NCBI GenBank assembly: GCA_963585895.1
Contig: OY757947.1
Span: 38,968,632 to 39,032,631, forward strand
Length of the DNA: 64,000 bases
Direction of reading: 5' to 3'
From: Sepioteuthis lessoniana
Taxonomy: Eukaryota > Mollusca > Cephalopoda > Myopsida > Loliginidae
The position numbers were made by a program, and so were the translations under genes. Shown in pieces: positions 42,880 to 54,837 of this stretch. Under the pieces are notes generated by a model that saw only the letters and a list, made by a program, of their open reading frames with translations, did not search any database and had not been told where the DNA came from. Positions within the stretch are counted from its first letter, which is position 1. Each line of letters opens with the position of its first letter.

Positions 42880-43345
42880 GTGCCTTCAATAAGTTTCCAG
42901 ACTTTTTTTTGTACCGGTATTTAAAATTGTTGTAAATTCTTGAAAATTCAGTATGATATTGCTAGACATCTTATGAGATGACTGACCAATATTTTACACA
43001 TACATGGTGCCTTCAATAAGTTTCCAGACCTTTTTTGTACAGGCATTTAAAATTATCATAGATTTTTGAAAATTCAGTATGTTATTGCAATACATCTTAT
43101 GAGATGACTGGCCAATTTTCATGATTTCAGCTTCAAAGGAACAGCTACAGCAGTAATTGGAATACACCCTACTAAATCCTGATTATCACAACTGGTGAAT
43201 TTCAAAAAAGCAACTGGACTTTAGAAGAACGATATGCAATAAGATTCTGTTTTAAACTTGGAAAAAATGCCACTGAAACGTATGGAATGCTTGAGACTGC
43301 TTTTCAACCAATTGCTTTAAACTCAAAGGTAATAAAAAGTTTCGT
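42878..43345 (+). mobile_element. Two nested mariner 5' ends
   Basis: The same terminal sequence (GGTGCCTTCAATAAGTTTCC) occurs at about 42880 and again at 43008. The first copy stops after ~125 bp and the second runs on to a transposase start: LEERYAIRFCFKLGKNATETY (43214-43280), in frame here unlike the copy at 5190. It stops near 43345. Both are 3'-truncated. Confidence 0.75.
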
Positions 43346-43555
43346 ACCTGAACAAAGAAGTTGTTACGTATCTTTCGAATTTTGAGATTCCTATGTTCTA
43401 CATTATATATATATGAACATTATATGTCTATTTCATACATAGCCATATCATGGCTATGGTACATATATATATTTAATTCATGGAATATTGTCTGCAAGCC
43501 TGGGTTTAATGGAGTTTTTTGCAAAACAACAATCATCAGGCAGTTAAGAAGATCT

Positions 43556-43624
<69 letters not shown>

Positions 43625-43641
43625 GTATATACATATATATG

Positions 43642-43672
<31 letters not shown>

Positions 43673-43976
43673 TTCCGACTCGCGATTCAAGTTAATTTTA
43701 TAATTGGCTCCACTCATGTTGAGCACTCTTGTAATTGTAGCATTGCAGTGTTTGCGGAAGGTTTTAGTTTTCTTTTGACCAACTGACTGCATATCCCTTG
43801 ATTTTTTTCAAGAGGTCTGACGAGTTTGGCCTTTTCTTTCTTTTTGACCTATAATATTTTTTCTTTTTCCCCCAGGCGGCAATTCGAGATACTCTTATCT
43901 CTTGTTCCTGACGGGTTTTTTTTTCTTTTTTTCTGGTACCGTGAATGCTGGTAGATATTAGATTAGTAAATATATA

Positions 43977-44010
<34 letters not shown>

Positions 44011-44011
44011 C

Positions 44012-44064
<53 letters not shown>

Positions 44065-44066
44065 CA
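43346..44066. repeat. Spacer with long (TA)n blocks
   Basis: TA-rich microsatellites at 43556-43671 and 43966-44066, interrupted by GTATATA. Between them is unassigned sequence. ORFs rich in IYIYI on both strands are artefacts. Confidence 0.8.
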
Positions 44067-44235
44067 TTAAGTGGACTTTAGCTGGTTTGAGCTTAAAGTT
44101 TTCCTTCTCTTTCTCTTAGTTACCATACCATGGTTAAATAGGTCTGTCTTCCTGACTTATTCATAGCTGGAAGAAGAAAAACCCTTATTCCCTAAACTTA
44201 TCTACCCCTGATTTGTAAGACTTTAAGGGATGGCT
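44067..44235 (-). mobile_element. SINE-A fragment
   Basis: AAGTTTTCCTTCTC, TAGTTACCATACCATGGTTAAATAG and TATTCATAGCTGGAAG follow the SINE-A 3' half order on the minus strand. Confidence 0.45.
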
Positions 44236-44349
44236 ACTTTGGCATAAAAACTCTTTTGTACACAGCTCCTTTGTTCAACTCCTTAATCCAAGTCATCTTA
44301 GTGAACTAACCTATATAATATAACAAAAGGTATTAGCACTATGTGAAAT

Positions 44350-44500
44350 GCTAAGGTGCCTCTGGTGGTGTAATGGCTAGCAAGCTGGACTAGCAAACCT
44401 ACACGAGTGAGTTCGAGTCTCATTGGGTGCCCCTTTCATATGGCCTTGTGCCACATCTAAGCAAAAAGCTTAGTAAATTACCACTATGTGAAATGCTAAC
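44350..44500 (+). mobile_element. SINE-D, single copy
   Basis: tRNA-like head GGTGCCTCTGGTGGTGTAAT (box A region) and GTGAGTTCGAGTCTCAT (box B within a T-arm where GTGAG pairs with CTCAT). Then CATATGGCCTTGTGCCACATC and AAAGCTTAGTAAATTA. It is the monomer of the tandem array at 46070-49405. Confidence 0.8.
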
Positions 44501-44794
44501 AGCTTTATCAAAGATTTGAAATCAGATAGCTTTGTCCCTTTCCTATAACAGTAACAACACCATGAAAGCCTCCTATATATATATATATATATATATGACA
44601 ATATACAGACTATCTCAACCTCCTAAACCAGCTCATGGCCATCCAATCGTCTAGTGGATTCTCTCATCTCCGGCCAGGGGCATTTCACATTGCTTTACAA
44701 ACACACAAGACACAACATACACAACTGAGAGGGTGGAAGAAAAGAAGAACAAACAAGCACGGACTTGGGTTAGGTTTGGTTTTGGTTTGGTTTT
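44501..44794. other. Spacer with (TA)n
   Basis: (TA)n at 44574-44596; otherwise unassigned. GGTTT-rich run 44760-44795 is the outer tail of the next SINE-C. Confidence 0.5.
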
Positions 44795-45005
44795 TTTGTT
44801 TAATGGCATATCAACCTTTGTAGGTTATTTAATGCCAAAGCCATTCTCCTAGAAGAACAGTAGTGGTACTATTTAACCCATACCTGGGAGGATAAAGGCG
44901 TGCATACTTTTCCCAAGGGTATTTGCCCAAAAGGAAATTGTGTGACTGTAGTACGAACTCACTACAATTCCACAGTCCATCGCTTTAACAATTACACTTC
45001 AAGGA
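44795..45005 (-). mobile_element. SINE-C with hairpin tail
   Basis: Hairpin 44803-44837 (TGGCATATCAACC...GGTTATTTAATGCCA), AAGCCATTCTCCTAGAAGAA, TACTATTTAACCCATA, then a minus-strand head near 44950-45000. Reads outward as tRNA head to hairpin to AACC tail. Confidence 0.75.
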
Positions 45006-45427
45006 CACCCCCAGACTTGGGTTAGCTCCAAGCGCAAGAAGTGGGAGGTTTTTGACACTTTCCTAGCATTCTGTGCTTCTGTGGGCTATCGCATGTGTGT
45101 ATCCAAGTGAAATTCCTACATAGCCACCAGGAACATTGACTCATCTTCTCGTGTTGGCCGACCTGGCCTCTGAGTCCACAGGTCCCAACTCCTCGCTTAG
45201 CAGTCGCCTTTCTCTGACTATTGCCTTCCCCCAACATCTGTTGACTGCCTTCTTCTGTCAACTGCTTTCTTCTGTTTTCCCTGGGACCTTGCCTTCCCTC
45301 GTCTTCTTCTGGTTTTGTAGGAGATCTCTCGCACAAGCCCTTTATGTGGGTTTCATGCCAAAACAGACAAAGGAATCTTCTGACTGGCACTCACCCACAC
45401 CCATAGAAACAAATGCCCAACATCAAG
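45006..45427. other. Non-repetitive segment, GC-richer
   Basis: About 420 bp that does not match other repeats here. Open frames exist on both strands (45136-45528 plus; 45022-45390 minus) but neither shows a recognisable domain. Could be unique intergenic sequence or an old element. Confidence 0.4.
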
Positions 45428-45432
45428 CCACA

Positions 45433-45492
<60 letters not shown>

Positions 45493-45510
45493 CGTGAGGA
45501 AGAGAGAGAG
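45428..45510. repeat. (TA)n(TG)n(GA)n microsatellite
   Basis: Consecutive TA, TG and GA runs. Confidence 0.95.
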
Positions 45511-45636
45511 GTGTACTTGTTTTTGTGACTGTTACATCGTTACAGTTTTGGTTAAAGTGTTTCAATACTAAGGAGTTTGGTAATAGATAAAACTTGATAA
45601 CATCTTTCTTGATTGAATAATATTCCGCTTGAAATA

Positions 45637-46065
45637 TGGCCCAGTTGGGTGAGGCTACTGACTATACTGACTGCTTCTCTGCAGAGGGGTAAGACCTCCC
45701 TAACGAGTGTCCTAGATATGACACTAAACAATCTGATGGTGAGCTTCCAATAATGCAAGAGCTTTAGGGAATGCAGAGTACCCCTTCATTGTCATCACTC
45801 CCAGGTCCACTCTGGCCTTGATAGGGTCAAATAGAACTCAACTTTGTACTTATGTTAAACTGAATTGTTTGAAATAGAACTGTTTTTTTACTTTGAAACT
45901 GTCTCCTTATGCTTAATTGAGTTGTTTGAAATGGAACTCTTTTTGACATTTAAACTCTGTACTTATGCTAAATTGAACTGTTTGAAATTGAAATGTTTTT
46001 TTGACATTGAAACTGTGTGATTATGCAAAATTGAATTGATTGAGATAGAACTGTTTTGCATAGGT
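45637..46065 (+). mobile_element. Composite element, copy 8, without hairpin
   Basis: Cassette 45637-45830 (CCAGTTGGGTGAGG, CTCTGCAGAGGGGTAAGACC) and 55-bp-type array 45835-46060. The hairpin end is replaced by the SINE-D array. Confidence 0.65.
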
Positions 46066-49000
46066 TTGTTAGTCTAGCTTGCTAACCATTACATCACCAG
46101 AGGCACCCATAGTAATGTACTAATCTTCTTGCTTTGGTGCAGCACAAGATAATATGAATGGAGCACCCAATGAGACTCAACTCGAACTCACTCGTATAAG
46201 TTTGCAAGTCTAGCATGCCAACCATTTCACCATCAGAGGTGCCCATAGTAATTTACTAATCTTCTTGCTTTGGTGCGGCACAAGATAATATGAATGGAGC
46301 ACCCGATGAGACTCAACTCAAACTCACTCGTATAAGTTTGCTAGTCTAGCATGCCAACCATTTCACCATCAGAGGTGCCCATAGTAATTTACTAAGCTTC
46401 TTGCTTAGATATGCCACAAAACCATATGAATCGGGCACCTAATGAGACTCAGGCTCATTGGTGTAGGTTTGCTAGTCTAGCTTGTTAAACCATCACACCA
46501 CCAGAGGCGCCCTTGTTTTGATTGAATAATGTTCTAGTAGAAATAATAAAATCCTGCTGTCTTTGGTTTTGAGAAAGAATCACATTTCATAGAAAATATT
46601 GTTAGAGGCATACTTATTTAGAGGCAATACTGTCATAGTTAAAATTTACGAATCTTTTTGCTTAGATATGGCACAAATCCGTGTAAATGTGGCACCCAAT
46701 GAGACTTGAACTCACTCGTGTAGGTTTGCAAGTCTAGCTTGTTAAACCATTACACCACCAAAGGCCCCCATAGTAATTTACAAAGCTTCTTGCTTTGATG
46801 CAGCACAAGACCATATGAATGGGGCACCCAATGAGACTTGAACTCCCTCGTATAGTTTTGCTAGTCTAGTTCGCTAATAATTACACGACCAGAGGCACCC
46901 AAAAATAAGTTACTAGGCTTCTTGCTTTGATGTGGCACAAGACCATGTGAATGGAGCACCAATTGAGACTTGAACTCCCTCGTATAGTTTTGCTAGTCTA
47001 GTTCGCTAACCATTACACGACCAGAGGCACCCAAAAATAAGTTACTAGGCTTCTTGCTTTGATGTGGCACAAGACCATGTGAATGGGGCACCAATTGATA
47101 CTTGAACTCCCTTGTATAGTTTTGCTAGTCTAGTTCGCTATCCATTACATGACCAGAGGCACCCAAAAATAAGTTACTAGGCTTCTTGCTTTGATGTAGC
47201 ACAAGACCATGTGAATGGGGCACCAACTGAGACTTGAACAGCCTCGTTTAGTTTTACTAGTCTAGTTCGCTAACCATTACAAGACCAGAGGCACCCAAAA
47301 ATAAGTTACTAGGCTTCTTGCTTTGATGTGGCACAAGACCATGTGAATGGAGCACCAATTGAGACTTGAACTCCCTCGTATAGTTTTGATAGTCTAGTTC
47401 CTTAACAATTACAAGACCAGAGGCACCCAAAAATAAGTTACTAGGCTTCTTGCTTTGATGTGGCACAAGACCATGTGAATGGGGCACCAATTGAGACTTG
47501 AACTCCCTCGTATAGTTTTGCTAGTCTAGTTCGCTATCCATTACATGACCAGAGGCACCCAAAAATAAGTTGCTAGGCTTCTTGCTTTGATGTGGCACAA
47601 GACCATGTGAATGGAGCACCAATTGAGACTTGAACTCCCTCGTATAGTTTTGCTAGTCTAGTTCGGTAACAAATACAAGACCAGAGGCACCCAAAAATAA
47701 GTTACTAGGCTTCTTGCTTTGATGTGGCACAAGACCATATGAATGGAGCACCAATTGAGACTTGAACTCTCTCGTATAGTTTTGCTAGTCTAGTTCGCTA
47801 ACCATTACACGACCAGAGGCACCCAAAAATAAGTTACTAGGCTTCTTGCTTTGATGTGGCACAAGACCATGTGAATGGGGCACCAATTGATACTTGAACT
47901 CCCTCGTATAGTTTTGCTAGTCTAGTTCGCTAACCATTACACGACCAGAGGCACCCAAAAATAAGTTACTAGGCTTCTTGCTTTGATGTGGCACAAGACC
48001 ATGTGAATGGGGCACCAATTGAGACTTGAACTCCCTCGTATAGTTTTGCTAGTCTAGTTCGCTAACCATTACACGACCAGAGGCACCCAAAAATAAGTTA
48101 CTAGGCTTCTTGCTTTGATGTGGCACAAGACCATGTGAATGGAGCACCAATTGAGACTTGAACTCCCTCGTATAGTTTTGCTAGTCTAGTTCCCTAACAA
48201 TTACAAGACCAGAGGCACCCAAAAATCAGTTACTAGGCTTCTTGCTTTGATGTGGCACAAGACCATATGAATGGAGCACCAATTGAGACTTGAACTCCCT
48301 CGTATAGTTTTGCTAGTCTAGTTTGCTAACCATTACACGACCTAAGGCACCCAAAAATAAGTTACTAGGCTTCTTGCTTTGATGTGGCACAAGACCATAT
48401 GAATGGAGCACCAATTGAAACTTGAACTCCCTCGTATAGTTTTGCTAGTCTAATTCGCTAACCATTACACGACCAGAGGCACCCAAAAATAAGTTACTAG
48501 GCTTCTTGCTTTGATGTGGCACAAGACCATGTGAATGGGGCACCAATTGAGACTTGAACTCCCTTGTATAGTTTTGCTAGTCTAGTTCGCTATCCATTAC
48601 ATGACCAGAGGCACCCAAAAATAAGTTACTAGGCTTCTTGCTTTGATGTGGCACAAGACCATGTGAATGGGGCACCAACTGAGACTTGAACTCCCTCGTA
48701 TAGTTTTGCTAGTCTAGTTCGCTATCCATTACAAGACCAGAGGCACCCAAAAATAAGTTACTAGGCTTCTTGCTTTGATGTGGCACAAGACCATGTGAAT
48801 GGGGCACCAATTGAGACTTGAACTCCCTTGTATAATTTTGCTAGTCTAGTTTGCTAACCATTACACGACCAGAGGCACCCAAAAATAAGTTACTAGGCTT
48901 CTTGCTTTGATGTGGCACAAGACCATGTGAATGGAACACCAATTGAGACTTGAACTCCCTCGTATAGTTTTGCTAGTCTAGTTCGCTAACCATTATAAGA

Positions 49001-49408
49001 CCAGAGGCACCCAAAAATAATTTATTAAGCTTCTTGCTTTGATGTGGCACAAGACCATGTGAATGGGGCACCAATTGAGACTTGAACTCCCTCGTATAGT
49101 TTTGCTAGTCTAGTTCGCTAACCATTACAAGACCAGAGGCACCCAAAAATAAGTTACTAGGCTTCTTGCTTTGATGTGGCACAAGACCATGTGAATGGAG
49201 CACCAATTGAGACTTGAACTCTCTCGTATAGTTTTGCTAGTCTAGTTTGCTAACCATTACAAGACCAGAGTCACCCAAAAATAAGTTACTAGGCTTCTTG
49301 CTTTGATGTGGCACAAGACCATGTGAATGGAGCACCAAATGAGACTTGTACTCACTCTTGTAATTATGCTAGTCTAGCTCGTTAAACCATCACACCACCA
49401 GAGGCGCC
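46066..49408 (-). repeat. SINE-D tandem satellite, ~25 units of 132-136 bp
   Basis: Four proximal units (136, 136, 132 bp spacing at 46098, 46234, 46370, 46502), a ~145-bp interruption, then about 21 units with an exact 132-bp period (AAAAATAAGTTACTAGGC at 46901, 47033, 47165 through 49277). On the minus strand each unit reads GGTGCCTCTGGTCGTGTAAT, GGGAGTTCAAGTCTCAA, CATGGTCTTGTGCCACATC: a tRNA-like head with box A and box B plus a short body. Units differ by scattered substitutions. Confidence 0.92.
46508..46650. repeat. Non-SINE block inside the SINE-D array (left copy)
   Basis: CCCTTGTTTTGATTGAAT, GTAGAAATAATAAAATCCTG and CTGTCTTTGGTTTT are repeated at 49408-49515 after the array. The two copies differ at few positions. 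Confidence 0.85.
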
Positions 49409-49515
49409 CTTGTTTTGATTGAATTATGTTCTTGTAGAAATAATAAAATCCTGCTGTCTTTGGTTTTAAGAAAGAATCCCATTTCATTAAAAACATTGTC
49501 AGAGGTGTACTTACT
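49408..49515. repeat. Non-SINE block after the SINE-D array (right copy)
   Basis: Same sequence and same orientation as 46508-46615; both are preceded by CACCACCAGAGGCG. Confidence 0.85.
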
Positions 49516-49527
49516 TATGAGCGATGG

Positions 49528-49742
49528 TATTTGTCCTCCGTCCCACCAACTGGACGAGTATGGCACAAGGCCTTTTTTAGGGTGGGGCCAGGCGCAGGGT
49601 CGTAGCCCACACGCACCCGGTATTTTCAAAAATGCCTTGGACCCCGTCAGCATTCCCCTTAAAAGGGGCGCCTCAGGCGCCGGGCGATAAACCCAACCCC
49701 TCCGAAGAGGGTTAAAGCTGGGGGGGGTGGCCAGTGAGAAGA
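49528..49742. repeat. GC-rich dispersed repeat, copy 2
   Basis: Second copy of the 11262 element: CGTCCCACCAA, TGGCACAAGGCC, GTAGCCCACACGCACCCGG and GGGGCGCCTCAGGCGCC. The GCGCCTCAGGCGC core is a near-perfect palindrome. Confidence 0.65.
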
Positions 49743-49854
49743 CATATCCGACCTGACAGTGTATAAATGCCCAGAAAATAACAATAGAATGAAGGAAGAA
49801 AGTAGTTTATTAAAGGAAATGTGTTAAAAGGTGAAAGTGAAAATCAATAAATAA

Positions 49855-51184
49855 AAAGAACGTTTCAAAACACACAAAAAAGGGAGTAAAAAAAAAAAAA
49901 AATGATTGGGAAACCCAAAGAAATGCAGTAGAAAAACCGTTTATTGAAGCTACTGGAATGAAGAATGAGGAATGAGGAAGGGAATGAAAAAAAAAAAAGA
50001 TTAGAAGTGAATAAAAAAAGAAAATGCTGACAAAACAAAAACAAAACAAAAAAACAAGATAGGAAATAAAAAAAAAAAAAATTCTGAATAATGGCAAAGG
50101 AATTTGCAAAAAGAAAGAAAAAAAGAAAAAAGGAAATATTAGAAAAAGAATGCAAAGAAAGAAAGGGAAAATAACAAGAGGAACAGATATAATACAAAGA
50201 ACAGAAATAAGATAGAAAAAGAAAGAAAGAAAGAAAGAAAGAAAGAAAAAAGACAGAAAGAAAGAGAGAATAGATAAGAATACAAAGAAAAAAGGGAAAA
50301 AGAAATAGATAAAACACAAAGAAAGAAAGGGAAAAAAGAAAGAGGAAAAGATATTAATACAAAAAAAGAAAGAAGATAAAAACAGAAAGAAAGAAAGAAA
50401 GAAAGAATAGATAAGAATATAAAGAAAAAAGGGAAAATAGAAAGAGGAAAAGATATAATACAAAAAAAGAAAGAAGATAAAAACAGAAAGAAAGGAAGAA
50501 AAGAAAGAAAGAAAGAAAGAATAGATAAGAATATAAAGAAAAAAGGGAAAATAGAAAGAGGAAAAGATATAATACAAAAAAAAGAAAGAAGATAAAAACA
50601 GAAAGAAAGAAAGAAAGAAAGAAAGGAAGAAAAGAAAGAAAGAAAGAATAGATAAGAATATAAAGAAAAAAGGGAAAATAGAAAGAGGAAAAGATATAAT
50701 ACAAAAAAAAAGAAAGAAGATAAAAACAGAAAGAAAGAAAGAAAGAAAGAATAGATAAGAATATAAAGAAAAAAGGGAAAATAGAAAGAGGAAAAGATAT
50801 AATACAAAAAAAAGAAAGAAGATAAAAACAGAAAGAAAGAAAGAAAGAAAGAAAGAATAGATAAGAATATAAAGAAAAAAGGGAAAATAGAAAGAGGAAA
50901 AGATATAATACAAAAAAAAGAAAGAAGATAAAAACAGAAAGAAAGGAAGAAAAGAAAGAAAGAAAGAAAGAATAGATAAGAATATAAAGAAAAACAATAG
51001 AAAGAGGAAAAGATATAATACAAAAAAAGAAAGAAGATAAAAACAGAAAGAAAAGAAGAAAAGAAAGAAAAAAAGAAAGAAAGGAAGAAAAGAAAGAAAG
51101 AAAGAATAGGTAAGAATATAAAGAAAGAAAGGGAAAATAGAAAGAGGAAAAGATATAATACAAAAAAAGAAAGAAGATAAAAAC

Positions 51185-51215
<31 letters not shown>

Positions 51216-53117
51216 ATAGATAAGAATATAAAGAAAGAAAGGGAAAATAGAAAGAGGAAAAGATATAATACAAAAAAAAAGAAACAAGATAGAAAAAGAA
51301 AGAAAGAAAGAAAAAAGAAAGAAAGAAAGAAAGAAAGAAAGAATAGATCAGGATACAAAGTAAAAAGGGAAAAAGAAATAGCTAAAACACAAAGAAAGAA
51401 AGAAAGAAAAAATTTTAAATGAAAAATACAAATATGAAAAAAAAGAAAGAATTATAAAAGGAAAAAAAATGTGACAACAGAAAATTTCTAAAGAAAAAAA
51501 ATTTTTTTTAAATTTTGAGTGAAAAGGACACTGAACAAAAAAGAAAAAGAAGAGAATTTTTTAAAAAAGAAAATAAAACGTTATGGAAAGAAATTAGGAA
51601 AGAAAAAGAAATTAAGTTATAAAAAGGAAATCTAAATATTAGAGGAAGAAAAAAGAATAACAGAAGAAAGAAAAATAATAATTTAAGAAAGAAAGAAAAA
51701 ATGCCAAAGAGAAAAATAAAATGAATGAAAAATTCTTAATAAAGAAAAAGTGGGAAAAGAATATAGCATTCAAAAAAGAGTAAAAAACAAAGAAGAAAAA
51801 GACAAAAGAAAAAATGGAAAGAAAGAAAGAAAGAAAGAAAGAAAAAAAGAAAGAAAGAAAGAAAGAAGTAAATGAAACAAAAGAATGAGATACAAAACAA
51901 GAAAAAAAATAGGAAAAAGAAAACTAGAATAACAATATGAAATCAGTAAAAGAAAGGAACCAAAAGAAGAAAGAAAAAACTGAAAAGAAAAAAGTGGCAA
52001 ATTTTAGAAATTATAAGATATAAGACAAAAAAGAAAGAAAAAGAATAAATTAAAGAAAATTGGGAAGAAGAAAATTGAAATAATGTAAATTCAGGAAAAT
52101 TGAAAAGATAGAAAAAACAGCGAATAAGAAGATACAAAAAAAAGGAAAAAATAAATAAATAAATGAAAGAATATTGGGAAGAAAAATTTGGAATAATGAT
52201 ATAAATGGAATAATTTGGAATAACGATATAAATTTCTTGCAAAAGAAAGAAAAAAAAAAGAAACGATATAAATGAAGAAGAAGAAGAAGAAGAAGAAGAA
52301 GAAGAAGAAGAAGAAGAAGAAGAAGAAGAAGAAGAAGAAGGAAAAACTTAAAGAAAAATAACTGATGGAATAAAAAAGAAAAAATACAAAAAAGAAAGAA
52401 ACACAGAAAGAAAGAATTGAAAAAAAAATGGGAAGAAGAAAATTAGAATAACAACATAAATTTAGGAAAAGAAATGAATCAAAAAAAGAAACAGAAAAGC
52501 CCCACCCCCAAAAAAAATAGTAAATGAGAAAAAGAAAAAAAAACAAAAAAGAAACAAAATGAAAAAATAAAAGGAAATTGGGAAGGGAAATAATAATTTA
52601 AATTTAGGAAGAAGAAAGGAGGGAAAAATGTGCAAATGAAAAGAATTCAGAACAAGAAAGAAAAAGAATGGAAAGGAAACAAATTGGAAAAGAATATAAA
52701 TTTAAGAAAAGAATGTAACCAAATTAGAAAGAAAGAAGAATAACTGATGAAATAATAAAAAAAAAAGATACAAAAGTAAGAAAGAAAGAAAGAGAATTAA
52801 AAAAAAATTGGGGAGAAAAAATTGGAATAATACAAGAAAAGAATATAACCAAAAAAGAAAGAAAATTAACTAATAAAATAATAGAAAGAAAGAAAGAAAG
52901 AAAGAATTAATTAAAAAAAAGAAAATTGGGAGGAAAAAATTGGAATGATACAAGAATAGAATGTAACCAAAAAAGAAAGAAAATTATCTAATGAATGAAA
53001 GAAAGAAAGAAAGAAAGAAAGAATTGAATAAAAAAAATGAAAATTGGGAAGAAAAATTGGAGTAATACAAGAAAAAAATATAACCAAAAAAGAAAGAAAA
53101 ATAACTAATAAAATAAT

Positions 53118-53150
<33 letters not shown>

Positions 53151-53269
53151 ATTTAAAAAAAAAAGAAAATTGGGAAGAAAAACTGGAATAACAATGTAAA
53201 TACAAGAAAAGAATGTAACCAAAAAAGAAAGAAAGAAAAAAACTAATGAAATAATAAAAAAAGATACAT

Positions 53270-53321
<52 letters not shown>

Positions 53322-53925
53322 AAAAGAATTTTAATAAAAAAGAAAATTGTGAAGAAAAAATTGAAATAAAATTAGAAAAGAATGTAACCAAAAAAGAAAG
53401 AAAATTCACTAATAATATAATAGAAAGAAAGAAAGAAAGAAAGAAAGAATTAATTAATTAAAAAATGAAAATTGGGAAGAAAAAAATGGAATAATAATAT
53501 AAATTCAAGAAAAGAATGTAGCCAAAAAAGAAAGAAAGAAAAATAACTAATGAAATAATTTTTAAAAAGATACAAAAGAAAGAAAGAAAGAAAGAAAGAA
53601 AAAGAATTTTAATAAAAAAGAAAATTGGGAAGAAAAAATTGGAATAACAATATAAATTTAGAAGAAGAAAGGAACAAAAAAAAAGAAAGAAAGAGAAAGA
53701 ATTATGTAAAAAAAAAAAAAAGAACATTAGGAAGAAGAAAATTGGAATGAAATAAATTAGAAAAAAAGAATATAACCAAAAGAAAAAGAATGCAAAACAT
53801 AAAAGAAAGAAATAATTAATGAAATAAAAAAAGATACAAAAGAAAGAAAAAGAAAAAGAACTTTTTGTTAAAATTAAGAAAAAAAAACTTTAATAATAAA
53901 ATAAATTTTAGGCAAAAGAACAAAT
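49855..53925. repeat. Polypurine satellites with (GAA)n
   Basis: Purine-rich on the plus strand for ~4 kb. At 50340-51290 about nine ~105-130 bp units repeat (GATAAAAACAGAAAGAAAG, GAATAGATAAGAATATAAAG, GGGAAAATAGAAAGAGG, GATATAATAC). At 52840-53750 a second unit type repeats (AAAATTGGGAAGAAAAAATTGG, GAATGTAACCAAAAAAG). A pure (GAA)n run lies at 52271-52340. Minus-strand ORFs here (rich in FFLS) are composition artefacts. Confidence 0.9.
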
Positions 53926-54099
53926 CAAAAACCCAGAAAATCAAAAAAAAAAGAATAAATTGTCAATAGAGAAAAAGAATTTCCAATGAAAACAACAAGA
54001 TGTACAAGAGAAAAAGGAGTTAAAAAGGAAAAAAAAAGAAAGCAACTACTACATATCAAGATAAATAAGGGAGAATGACAGATTATGGAACGAGGAAGG

Positions 54100-54835
54100 G
54101 AATGGTGATTCCAAGAGGATTTAAAGTAATCAGATAATGAAGAGAGAAAAGATGGCGGTGGCAAGTGAGCAGAGTAGGTGACTGGAGATTGGGGAATGTA
54201 GAATCAGGGTCGGAATGGTGGAGAAGGAGAGAGAGACCAGGTCAGCAAGTGTGTTTTCCTACTTTTCATTTTAGTTGTTTAATAGTCAGCTTCCTTGTAC
54301 AAATGTTCGTGGTCTGTATTCAGTTACGGAGCTCATCTTACAGACCATTGGAGTGAGTTTAAAATAGGGCGCTCTATACTTATAGCCTTGTACCAAACCG
54401 ATTTATGCTTAAACATTTAAGACTGTTAGGTTTTAAAATGGCGTTAATTTCTTTAGGAAATTTTTCTTTTGTGAGAGAATTCCTTTTAGAATTGAGTCCA
54501 GAGTCAGATGGACATAAAGTGGGGGTTTATTTAACAATATACATACAATACATAATCAACACTGAATTTGTGTTTAGTTTTATGACACCTCTAGTTCAAT
54601 TTTCAATATAAATTTAATGTAAACTGGACCCTGATTTTATGTCCATTTACAATTTTGTAAGAAAAGCAATTTCTGTATTTTAGTCTGTGTTTTCTTTTCT
54701 TCCCGGGGAAGCTATTTTGTGGTTACACCCCCCAAAATTTTTGGTAATACCTCAGATTAAAATTCAGATAAGTGTGTATCCTTATTTTATCAGAAAATAA
54801 TTTTGGGTAGGTTTAAGTCCGCCATATTTGAAAAT
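54100..54835 (+). other. Mostly non-repetitive segment; possible host first exon near 54150
   Basis: AAAAGATGGCGGTGGCAAGT at 54147-54166 holds an ATG in good initiation context inside a YY1-like AAGATGGCGG motif. It is followed by AGCAGAG and TAG|GTGACT, which could be a splice donor after about nine codons (MAVASEQSR). The remainder (54230-54835) is unassigned. This is the best place in the window for a host promoter or first exon, but there is no homology to support it. Confidence 0.25.
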
Positions 54836-54837
54836 AA

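Noticed and set aside
44352..44431. Functional tRNA gene
   Set aside because: The T-arm pairs, but the acceptor stem does not close and the sequence is the head of a repeated SINE with a common body.
45022..45528. Overlapping ORFs on both strands as host coding sequence
   Set aside because: No recognisable domain, and the plus-strand frame runs straight into TA/TG microsatellite.
43361..45565. ORFs rich in IYIYIYI on both strands
   Set aside because: Translated (TA)n microsatellites.
49810..53727. Minus-strand ORFs up to 487 codons
   Set aside because: Same artefact on the complementary strand of polypurine satellites.
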